DNA of 5,362 bases from Allosphingosinicella sp. (GTDB taxonomy: Bacteria > Pseudomonadota > Alphaproteobacteria > Sphingomonadales > Sphingomonadaceae): contig JASLBD010000456.1 of assembly GCA_030146745.1 (NCBI GenBank), positions 1 through 5,362 of the forward strand. Direction: 5' to 3'. Positions 1 through 5,362 of the stretch are shown in pieces; within the stretch, counting starts at the first letter, position 1, and each line of letters begins with the position of its first letter. A model generated the notes under the pieces. That model searched no databases, was not told the origin of the DNA, and was given only the letters and a program-made list of their open reading frames with translations. The position numbers and the translations under genes were made by a program.

Positions 1-1
1 C

Positions 2-61
2 GCCGATTACCGGATCGCGAAGCGGCTCAACTTCAAGGACGTGGGGCTGCCTCGGCCCTGA
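2..61 (+). CDS. C-terminal fragment of an unidentified protein
   Basis: The frame starting at base 2 is open from the window edge to a TGA at 59-61 and encodes ADYRIAKRLNFKDVGLPRP. The mixed basic, hydrophobic and acidic residues and G/C-rich third positions look like genuine coding sequence, whereas frame 1 gives low-quality peptide. The gene begins outside the window. Nineteen residues are too few to name a family. It runs toward the methyltransferase, so the two are convergent with palindromic repeat 71-195 between their stops. Confidence 0.6.
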   Translation, partial: ADYRIAKRLNFKDVGLPRP

Positions 62-70
62 TCCTCTAAT

Positions 71-195
71 TTCCTCCCCCGGATTTGCGGGGGAGGGGGA
101 CCGCGCGAAGCGCGGTGAAGGGGTTTTTCGAGCGCCGGAGAGCCCCTCCACCATGCTTCGAATGGTCCCCCTCCCCGAGAAATCTCGGGGAGGAA
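71..195. repeat. Composite nested palindromic intergenic repeat (REP/BIME-like)
   Basis: The ends are complementary: TTCCTCCCC at 71-79 and GGGGAGGAA at 187-195. Nested inside are several stems. CCTCCCCC (73-80) pairs with GGGGGAGG (89-96). ACCGCGC (100-106) pairs with GCGCGGT (110-116) around a GAA loop. An 11-bp stem, 170-180 with 183-193, closes the right end. The 13 bases at 90-102 are exactly complementary to 164-176, and GGTGAAGGGG (114-123) pairs with CCCCTCCACC (143-152) with one mismatch. The element can therefore fold either as serial hairpins or as one long cruciform. It sits between two convergent genes, 6 nt beyond the methyltransferase stop. Such G/C-rich palindromic units are commonly dispersed in proteobacterial intergenic DNA. 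No U-tract follows, so it is not a classic intrinsic terminator, although it may stabilise or end transcripts. Confidence 0.75.
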
Positions 196-201
196 TTGTT
201 G

Positions 202-822
202 TCAGTCCCGCCAGGCCCAGAACAGCGTCGCCGGCGGGACGTTGCGCCATTCGAAGCCGCGGTCGATGCGGTCGAAATAGGGCGCGATGAAGTCGCGGAC
301 CTTCGGCGAGAATTGATAAACGAGGAAGGCGCCGCCGGGCCGGAGGGCCTCGGCCGTCTCCTCGGCGATCTTCGGGCCGATGCCCGGGGGCAGGGTCGAG
401 AAGGGCAGGCCGGAGAGGATGTAATCGGCATGCTCGAAGCCGAAATTGGCCATGATCTCGCGAACGTCGGCGGCCGAGCCGGTGACCGCGCGAAGCCGCG
501 AATCGCGGATCTTCGAGGTCAGGTAGGTGGTGAAGTCGGCATTGGTGTCGATGGTCAGCAGGATGGCGTCGGGCGCCATCTTCTCCAGGATCTTTTCCGT
601 GAAGGTGCCGACGCCCGGGCCGTATTCGACGAACAATTTGCAATTGTTCCAATCGACCGGCGCAAGCATCTTGTCGATCAGCATCTTGGAGGAGGGGATG
701 ACCGAGCCGACCATCACCGGATGCTTGACGAATCCCTTGAGGAACATGAGCCAGGGGCCGCCCTTGGCGCCGCGGCGCGCATAAGCGCGGGTTCGTTGAG
801 CCTGTTCGCCGGGAAAGGTCAT
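202..822 (-). CDS. Class I SAM-dependent methyltransferase, phospholipid N-methyltransferase-like
   Basis: This 206-aa cytosolic or membrane-peripheral protein has a class I (Rossmann) methyltransferase fold. The glycine-rich SAM motif I is VEYGPGVGTFT (65-75). Asp92 in IDTNADF, at the end of strand 2, is the likely ribose-binding acidic residue. SGLPFSTLP (137-145) occupies the motif IV position, and LRPGGAFLVYQF (160-171) is the later core strand. The conserved N-terminal segment GSVIPSSKMLIDKM (39-52) precedes motif I. This arrangement resembles the COG3963 phospholipid N-methyltransferase group, related to bacterial PmtA and to rRNA adenine dimethyltransferases. Methylation of phosphatidylethanolamine is plausible, but the substrate is not proven by sequence. 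Length is normal for the family. The chosen ATG (820-822, complement) has only a weak upstream GGAA; Met26 is an alternative but would lose little known motif. It is divergent from the MFS gene, with 134 bp between starts. Confidence 0.85.
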   Translation of the reverse strand: MTFPGEQAQRTRAYARRGAKGGPWLMFLKGFVKHPVMVGSVIPSSKMLIDKMLAPVDWNNCKLFVEYGPGVGTFTEKILEKMAPDAILLTIDTNADFTTYLTSKIRDSRLRAVTGSAADVREIMANFGFEHADYILSGLPFSTLPPGIGPKIAEETAEALRPGGAFLVYQFSPKVRDFIAPYFDRIDRGFEWRNVPPATLFWAWRD

Positions 823-837
823 GAAGGGGGGGTTCCG

Positions 838-865
838 TAATTAGGGCAGCAAGGTGCGTTGGCAA
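838..865 (-). promoter_or_regulatory. Possible promoter for the methyltransferase gene
   Basis: Read on the minus strand, TTGCCA (complement of 860-865) matches five of six -35 consensus bases. Sixteen bases downstream is an AT-rich TAATTA (complement of 838-843) in the -10 position, but that hexamer is a poor match. The -35 would overlap the centre of inverted repeat 853-876, which fits repressor control. The assignment is tentative because alphaproteobacterial promoters are often far from consensus. Confidence 0.25.
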
Positions 866-876
866 ATCAACGCACC
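853..876. promoter_or_regulatory. Perfect 9-bp inverted repeat between divergent genes, candidate operator
   Basis: GGTGCGTTG (853-861) and CAACGCACC (868-876) are exact complements separated by 6 nt (GCAAAT). The repeat lies 30 nt upstream of the methyltransferase start and 80 nt upstream of the MFS ATG. No U-tract follows on either strand. Dyads of this size in divergent promoters are typical binding sites for dimeric repressors, such as TetR- or MarR-type proteins. No regulator gene is adjacent, so the cognate protein is unknown. Confidence 0.5.
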
Positions 877-956
877 GATGGCAAGGGCGAGGCGGCCCGA
901 GGCCTGATTTGAGGCGAATCCGGGACGAAGCGCCATATTTCCGGGATTTGACCCTC

Positions 957-2231
957 ATGGTCCCTGCCGCCAGCCTCTCCCGGGAGCGATTCTCGTTGCT
1001 TTTCGCGGTGATGCTGGTCGCCGCGTCCGGCAATACCGCCATGCAGTCGCTGATGCCGGCGATCGGCCGCGAGCTCGAGGTGGCCGATTTGTGGGTGGCG
1101 GTCGCCTTCTCGCTTTCGGCGGTGATCTGGGTGCTGACGGCCCCTTACTGGGCGCGCCGGGCCGACCATCGCGGCCGCCGGGCGCTGATGCGGCTCGGCC
1201 TCTACGGCTTCGTCGCCTCCTCGCTGATCTGCGGCGGGATACTCGCCGCCGGCCTGCACGGCCTGATCCCGGCCACCATCGTCTTCGTCGTCTTCGTGTT
1301 CGGCCGGGCCGTCTACGGCGCCTGGGGCTCGGCCTCGCCGCCCGCCGTCCAGGCCTATATCGCCGCGCGCACCGAAGGCGACCAGCGCACCGCCTATCTC
1401 GCCGCCCTGGCTTCGTCCTTCGGCCTCGGGACGATCATCGGCCCGGCCATCGCGCCTTTGTTCATCTTCGAGCCGCTCGGCCTGTCGGGGCCGCTGATCG
1501 TCTTCGCCGCCATCGGGGTCGCCGTCCTGGTCTGGGTTGCCCTGCGCCTGCCCGACGACACGCCGAGCCGGACGGCGCGCGGCGAGGTTGTCGACTATCC
1601 CTCGATGGGCGGGATGCTCGTCGCCAGGGGCGAGGGCGGGGGGGAGGCGCCGGCCGACGCTCCCGAGCGCCTGCGCTGGCGCGATCCGCGCGTGCTGCCC
1701 TGGCACATCATCGGGGTCGCCGGCGGGCACGGCCATGCGGCCCTGCTCGGAATCATCGGCTTCCTCGTCATCGACCGGTCCGGGGTCGCGCCCGCGCAAT
1801 CGCAGCCCTCGATCGCGATCGTGCTGATGGCCGGGGCGGGCGCGACCCTGCTCGCCCAATGGGGACTCATCCCCTTCCTCGCCCTGAGCCCGCGCCGGCT
1901 GGTGCTGTGGGGCCTGCTGGTCGCGGCCGCCGGCACGGCGGTGACGGGCTTCGCCGACACCATGTACGGGATGACGCTCGGCTTCGCCCTGGCCTCGATC
2001 GGCTTCGGCCTGTTCCGTCCCGGCTTCACCAGCGGAGCCTCGCTGGCGGTCCGCCCCGACGAGCAGAACGCCGTCGCCGGGATGGTCACCTCGGTCAACG
2101 GAGTCGCCTATATCGCGGCGCCGGCCGTCGGGGTGCTGCTCTATGGAGTGTGGATGCCGCTGCCCTTCCTCGTGACGGCGGCGGGGATGGTCGTGCTGGC
2201 TGTCTGGGTGTGGGCGAGGGTGAAGGGCTGA
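957..2231 (+). CDS. Major facilitator superfamily (MFS) transporter
   Basis: This 424-aa inner-membrane protein has about 12 hydrophobic segments in two six-helix halves, the usual size for MFS. The signature loop 2-3 (motif A) is recognisable as APYWARRADHRGRRALM (62-78). GLGTIIGPAIAP (156-167) in TM5 resembles motif C of proton-coupled exporters. A hydrophilic, glycine- and proline-containing central loop (about 199-247) separates the halves. The second half has a reduced motif A-like turn, SPRRLVLWG (311-319). The likely role is proton-driven efflux or uptake of a small molecule; the substrate cannot be inferred. I chose the ATG at 957 because it places about 12 residues before TM1 and has a weak CGGGA upstream. 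An in-frame TTG at 909 would add 16 residues without hydrophobic character. It is divergent from the methyltransferase and convergent with the HTH-like gene downstream. Confidence 0.88.
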   Translation: MVPAASLSRERFSLLFAVMLVAASGNTAMQSLMPAIGRELEVADLWVAVAFSLSAVIWVLTAPYWARRADHRGRRALMRLGLYGFVASSLICGGILAAGLHGLIPATIVFVVFVFGRAVYGAWGSASPPAVQAYIAARTEGDQRTAYLAALASSFGLGTIIGPAIAPLFIFEPLGLSGPLIVFAAIGVAVLVWVALRLPDDTPSRTARGEVVDYPSMGGMLVARGEGGGEAPADAPERLRWRDPRVLPWHIIGVAGGHGHAALLGIIGFLVIDRSGVAPAQSQPSIAIVLMAGAGATLLAQWGLIPFLALSPRRLVLWGLLVAAAGTAVTGFADTMYGMTLGFALASIGFGLFRPGFTSGASLAVRPDEQNAVAGMVTSVNGVAYIAAPAVGVLLYGVWMPLPFLVTAAGMVVLAVWVWARVKG

Positions 2232-2690
2232 GGCCGGCGGCAGGGCCTGAAGTTCACGAAAAGCCCGGCGGAATTTCATTGTGACCTTCCGCGCGGGCGG
2301 CCGCCGTCGTGCCGTACCCGGACTCCGCAGCGCCTCCCGCTCCGCCGGAGTCGCGTCCTCGATCCTGACCGCGCTCCGCCCGCCCGCCTTGCGGACGAGC
2401 CGGTGCCAGATCAGCGCGGGGCTGGACGTCCCGCGCGGCCGGCCGGCGAGGATCGAGTCCCAGGCCGCGGCGAAGCTCTCGGCGCCCTTGCGGCGCCTGA
2501 GCCGGTAGGCGGTTTCGCGGCTCATCGCCGAGGCCCGCGCCGCGGCGCCGACGCAGTGGGTGTGAGCGAGGGCGGTGATGAACGTCCGCTGCCGCTCCTC
2601 CGTCCAGCCGTCGCGCCGCGCACGGACGGGCACCGGCGTGAACGTCGGTACGTGCGGGGTGGCCACCGCCGGAGACGAGGCTGCGTTCAT
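2232..2690 (-). pseudogene. HTH-like GWTxxRQ-family protein gene lacking its stop (probable pseudogene or frameshift)
   Basis: From the ATG at 2688-2690 (complement) the protein has a proline-rich N-terminus (1-26). DGWTEERQRTFITALAHTHC (27-46) follows, then VGAAARASAMSRETAYRLRRRKGAESFAAAWDSIL (47-81). This pattern (GWT..RQ..F...LA, then an AAR..MSR.TAY.LR helix-turn-helix, then a GAESFAAAWD segment) is one I recall from small sphingomonad HTH proteins of unknown function, probably DNA-binding. The weaker part SSPALIWHRLVRKAGG (89-104) is followed by an Arg/Pro-rich tail. There is no in-frame stop: from residue 154 the frame is exactly antisense to MFS codons and stays open for over 1.3 kb. 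The other two minus frames have stops at 2254 and 2276, so one indel would restore a normal protein of about 140 aa. An alternative start at 2706 lies in another frame. The right-hand coordinate is secure; the left end is the limit imposed by the MFS gene. Confidence 0.55.
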
Positions 2691-2741
2691 CCCCGCAGTA
2701 GAACATAAAAGGTACAAAAACGCAATGCTCTGCTTGCGCAG

Positions 2742-2770
2742 GCCCACTTGCCGCCTACAGGCAAGTGGGC
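2742..2770. repeat. Perfect 11-bp stem inverted repeat upstream of the HTH-like gene
   Basis: GCCCACTTGCC (2742-2752) and GGCAAGTGGGC (2760-2770) are exact complements around a 7-nt loop GCCTACA. The repeat lies 52 nt upstream of the HTH-like start and about 235 nt upstream of mreB. No T-run follows on either strand, so it does not look like an intrinsic terminator. It could be an operator, an RNA leader hairpin, or one unit of a dispersed palindromic repeat. Confidence 0.6.
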
Positions 2771-2884
2771 TCGGGCGGGCCGGGAGGCGAGACCCGGCGA
2801 GGTGAGAAGCCGGGGCCCATGAGATGCGCGGCAGGTCTATCCCGCTCGCCCCCACGCTGCCCCGCGGCTGAGGGAACACGCGGC

Positions 2885-2907
2885 AAATCGGTGTCAGACA
2901 CCGATTT
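2885..2907. repeat. 23-bp near-continuous palindrome upstream of mreB
   Basis: AAATCGGTGTC (2885-2895) and GACACCGATTT (2897-2907) are exact complements around a single A. The 11-bp arms with a one-base centre suit a dimeric protein site or a cruciform better than an RNA hairpin. From memory, similar GGTGTCAGACACC palindromes accompany REP-associated (IS200-like) tyrosine transposases in proteobacteria, so this may be a dispersed REP-type unit. No transposase lies in the window. It overlaps the -35 zone of the likely mreB promoter, so it could alternatively act as an operator. Confidence 0.65.
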
Positions 2908-2912
2908 ATGAT
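2907..2912 (+). promoter_or_regulatory. Candidate -10 element for mreB
   Basis: TATGAT matches five of six -10 consensus bases and would give a leader of about 85-90 nt. The -35 position falls inside palindrome 2885-2907 and has no good TTGACA match, so activation or repression through that palindrome is conceivable. The assignment is by eye only. Confidence 0.3.
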
Positions 2913-2921
2913 GTAGGCTGA

Positions 2922-4046
<1,125 letters not shown>

Positions 4047-4159
4047 GCGGTGCCGACTGAGGGGGAGGGGCCGACCGCCCGCCGGGGCCATCGACGTCCG
4101 CGCTGGACTCGTAGGAGGAAGTCCCCGTCACCGTTTTCCCGCAAGCCCGTCGGCTGCCC

Positions 4160-4188
4160 TTGCGCTGTCAGACAGGCTGGCATATTTG
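4160..4188 (+). promoter_or_regulatory. Candidate promoter and operator of the toxin-antitoxin operon
   Basis: TTGCGC (4160-4165) resembles a -35 box, and TATTTG (4183-4188), 17 nt downstream, is a weak -10. The spacer carries the perfect palindrome CTGTC-A-GACAG (4165-4175). This is a natural location for autorepression by an antitoxin dimer, as is usual in type II toxin-antitoxin operons. The start of transcription would lie close to the AGGAGG at 4197. Confidence 0.35.
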
Positions 4189-4196
4189 TCATGCAT

Positions 4197-4202
4197 AGGA
4201 GG
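4197..4202 (+). promoter_or_regulatory. Strong Shine-Dalgarno that sets a GTG start
   Basis: AGGAGG stands 5 nt before the GTG at 4208. An ATG at 4203 sits directly on this site and is in a different frame, so the GTG is the best start for the antitoxin. Confidence 0.7.
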
Positions 4203-4207
4203 ATGGA

Positions 4208-4522
4208 GTGGCGAGGACGAAGCCAAAGGACGCTGGGCAAAAGATCCCCGTCCCTGCCGCGATGCCTTTCGGAGTGGGTTCGCGGGTCGCCGCGACGCTC
4301 AGTGCGGCGGCGGCGGCCGGACTTACGACGGGCCGCAAAGGCAAGCGCGTCTCGGGCCGCGCCCATGAGCGGCTCTTCGAGGCGGCAGCCGAACGCTCCG
4401 GCCTCGAGGGAAGCGAACTCATCGAATATGCGCTTGCGAAGGTCGCCCTGGAAGACGATTTCGCCGCGAAGTTGCTCGCCAGGGAAGGCAAGGTGGGTCG
4501 AGACCTAGACCTTGAGTTTTGA
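4208..4522 (+). CDS. Putative antitoxin, RHH-like, partner of the PIN toxin
   Basis: This small 104-aa protein precedes and overlaps a PIN-domain gene, the standard order of VapBC-type operons. The N-terminus (1-45) is basic and then Ala/Gly-rich (for example RVAATLSAAAAAGLTTG). GKRVSGRAHERLFEAAAERSG (45-65) followed by LEGSELIEYALAKVALEDD (66-84) looks like a ribbon-helix-helix DNA-binding unit: a short strand, helix, turn, then a second helix with SELIEYAL. The tail DFAAKLLAREGKVGRDLDLEF (84-104) is the expected toxin-binding region. The expected role is to mask the toxin active site and repress its own promoter. I do not recognise a named antitoxin family with certainty. The Ala-rich N-terminal extension ahead of the DNA-binding unit is longer than in minimal RHH antitoxins. 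Translation starts at GTG with a strong ribosome site. Confidence 0.7.
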   Translation: MARTKPKDAGQKIPVPAAMPFGVGSRVAATLSAAAAAGLTTGRKGKRVSGRAHERLFEAAAERSGLEGSELIEYALAKVALEDDFAAKLLAREGKVGRDLDLEF

Positions 4523-5081
4523 TGTCGCCGCGGCACTCCGGCGGCTGAAGCCGCAAAAGCGGACTGAGTCTCTCGACCGCCGCCCCGATGCCGACCTGAG
4601 CTTCGTGGCCTCCAGCCTGTCGGCGGGAGCCGGGCTCCTCCTGGACACGTCGGTGTACATCGACGCGCTCCAGGACCGGCTTCCGGAGGATGTGAAGGCG
4701 CTCCTTTCCATCCGGCAGCTCAATCATTCTTCGATCGCGGTCGCCGAGCTCAGCCACGCCTTCGGCCGACTGGACCCTTCGCATTCGGACACCGCGGCGA
4801 CCCTGGCGGAGATCCGGGGCGTCATCGAGGACATACCCGGTCATCGCCTCACCGGACCGAGCGTCCAGGCGGTCGTCGAAGCCGGGATCGTCACGGGCGC
4901 CGTCGCCAGGCTGCGAGGGCTGGCGAAGGCCGACCGGCAGCCGCTTTTCAACGACGCGTGCCTGTTCCTCCAGGCGCTCGAAAGCGGGCTGCACCTTTTG
5001 TCCCACAATATAAGGGACATGGGTCTGATCCAGCAGCTGGTGCCGGCGGGGCGGGTGCTGTTGTACCGGCGCGTGCTCTAG
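4512..5081 (+). CDS. PIN-domain ribonuclease toxin (VapC-like)
   Basis: This is a predicted Mg-dependent endoribonuclease of the PIN fold, 189 aa. The acidic active-site set is visible: Asp45 in LLLDTSVYID (with Asp51 nearby), Glu79 in IAVAELSHAF, Asp148 in LFNDACLFLQA, and Asp169 in LLSHNIRDMGLI, the usual late N-x-x-D motif. VapC toxins cleave tRNA or rRNA when freed from antitoxin. Here a basic extension of about 40 residues (RRLKPQKRTESLDRRPDAD) precedes the first catalytic Asp; classic VapC proteins of about 130 aa lack this. The TTG at 4512 is the only start near the antitoxin end in this frame, giving an 11-nt overlap and probable translational coupling. A GTG at 4605 could yield a 158-aa form but has no ribosome site. 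It is followed by a T-rich stretch (5110-5115) and then the second palindromic repeat. Confidence 0.85.
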   Translation: MSFDVAAALRRLKPQKRTESLDRRPDADLSFVASSLSAGAGLLLDTSVYIDALQDRLPEDVKALLSIRQLNHSSIAVAELSHAFGRLDPSHSDTAATLAEIRGVIEDIPGHRLTGPSVQAVVEAGIVTGAVARLRGLAKADRQPLFNDACLFLQALESGLHLLSHNIRDMGLIQQLVPAGRVLLYRRVL

Positions 5082-5118
5082 GCTGTATCGACATTCAGCG
5101 GATTTGAGATTTTTTCAT

Positions 5119-5225
5119 CCCTCTCCCCGGCGGGGAGAGGGTAGGGAGAGGGGTCCGGCGTCTGCGATCGCCCTTCCACCGCCGAACCCCCTCACCCCGG
5201 CCCTCTCCCCCCTGGGGAGAGGGGG
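5119..5225. repeat. Second composite palindromic intergenic repeat (different type from 71-195)
   Basis: At the left end CCCTCTCCCCG (5119-5129) pairs with CGGGGAGAGGG (5131-5141) around one base. At the right end CCCTCTCCCC (5201-5210) pairs with GGGGAGAGGG (5214-5223) around CCT. The two hairpins flank about 60 bp containing GGGAGAGGGG (5144-5153) and CCCCCTCACCCC (5187-5198), which are near-complementary. The overall design, two outer hairpins with an internal arm pair and a spacer, matches the first repeat, but the core is CCTCTCC instead of CCTCCCC. It lies between the convergent ends of the toxin gene and the next minus-strand gene, the usual niche of REP-like elements. Confidence 0.75.
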
Positions 5226-5245
5226 AGTTGAGGGACAGACCCGAA

Positions 5246-5362
5246 CTACCCCTTCGGCCCCCTGGGCGTCAGCATCCCCGGCGAGATGAACCCGATGCCC
5301 CCCGCGCCCGAGCTCATCGCGTCGCGTTTCAGGCTGTCCTGGATCTTCTCGTAATCCCTTTC
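5246..5362 (-). CDS. C-terminal fragment of an unidentified protein
   Basis: The minus frame is open from the window edge to a TAG (complement of 5246-5248), encoding 38 residues. It begins ERDYEKIQDSLKRDAMSSG and ends GMLTPRGPKG. The N-terminal part is charged and probably helical; the end is Gly/Pro-rich and flexible. Third positions are G/C-rich, as in genuine genes here. The rest of the gene lies to the right. I cannot assign a family. It is convergent with the toxin gene, with the second palindromic repeat between them. Confidence 0.65.
   Translation of the reverse strand, partial: ERDYEKIQDSLKRDAMSSGAGGIGFISPGMLTPRGPKG

Larger units (their letters stand above)
4047..4207. other. Intergenic region between mreB and the toxin-antitoxin operon
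   Basis: No gene or convincing intrinsic terminator is seen after mreB. GGCGGT (4046-4051) and ACCGCC (4074-4079) are complementary but far apart and lack a T-run. The right half holds the likely promoter and operator of the toxin-antitoxin operon, including a separate promoter that implies independent transcription from mreB. Confidence 0.5.

Noticed and set aside
85..840. Plus-strand open frame of 251 codons over the methyltransferase
   Set aside because: It is antisense to a gene with clear SAM-binding motifs and begins inside the palindromic repeat; it has no recognisable domain.
1091..2284. Plus-strand frame of 397 codons inside the MFS gene
   Set aside because: The translation is Arg/Pro/Gly-rich low-complexity sequence typical of a shifted G/C-rich frame, while the MFS frame shows transmembrane helices and motif A.
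4419..5006. Minus-strand frame opposite the antitoxin and toxin genes
   Set aside because: It overlaps two genes with better evidence (strong ribosome site, PIN catalytic residues) and has no family resemblance.
5104..5289. Small plus-strand frame of 61 codons
   Set aside because: It is mostly the translation of the palindromic repeat at 5119-5225 and overlaps the partial minus-strand gene.

Overview
This is GC-rich DNA with strong G/C bias at third codon positions. The protein types (an alphaproteobacterial-style MreB, a GWTxxRQ-type HTH protein, and G/C-rich palindromic intergenic elements) point to an alphaproteobacterium, most likely a Sphingomonadales member. That assignment rests on recalled family resemblance, not on a search.

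Layout from left to right. (1) The last 19 codons of an unidentified plus-strand gene (2-61). (2) A composite nested palindromic repeat (71-195). (3) A minus-strand class I SAM-dependent methyltransferase resembling phospholipid N-methyltransferases (202-822). (4) A short divergent intergenic region with a perfect 9-bp inverted repeat (853-876). (5) A plus-strand 12-TM MFS transporter (957-2231). (6) Convergent with it, a minus-strand HTH-like gene (2232-2690) whose reading frame has no stop before it enters the antisense of the MFS gene, so it is probably a pseudogene or frameshifted. (7) A roughly 300-bp noncoding stretch (2691-3005) with two strong palindromes and the likely mreB promoter. 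(8) A complete mreB-like gene (3006-4046) not followed by mreC. (9) A small operon (4208-5081) of a 104-aa putative RHH-type antitoxin and a 189-aa PIN-domain toxin, overlapping by 11 nt. (10) A second, different palindromic repeat (5119-5225). (11) The C-terminus of an unidentified minus-strand gene (5246-5362).

Functionally this looks like a patchwork of accessory and housekeeping-like genes. The methyltransferase and MFS genes are divergent and may share regulation through the palindrome between them. The mreB copy is solitary, outside the usual mreBCD/mrdA/rodA context. The PIN-toxin operon next to it probably autoregulates. A 9-bp palindromic core, TGTCAGACA, occurs both in the presumed toxin-antitoxin promoter and inside the palindrome upstream of mreB. 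This is the most intriguing, and still speculative, link in the window.
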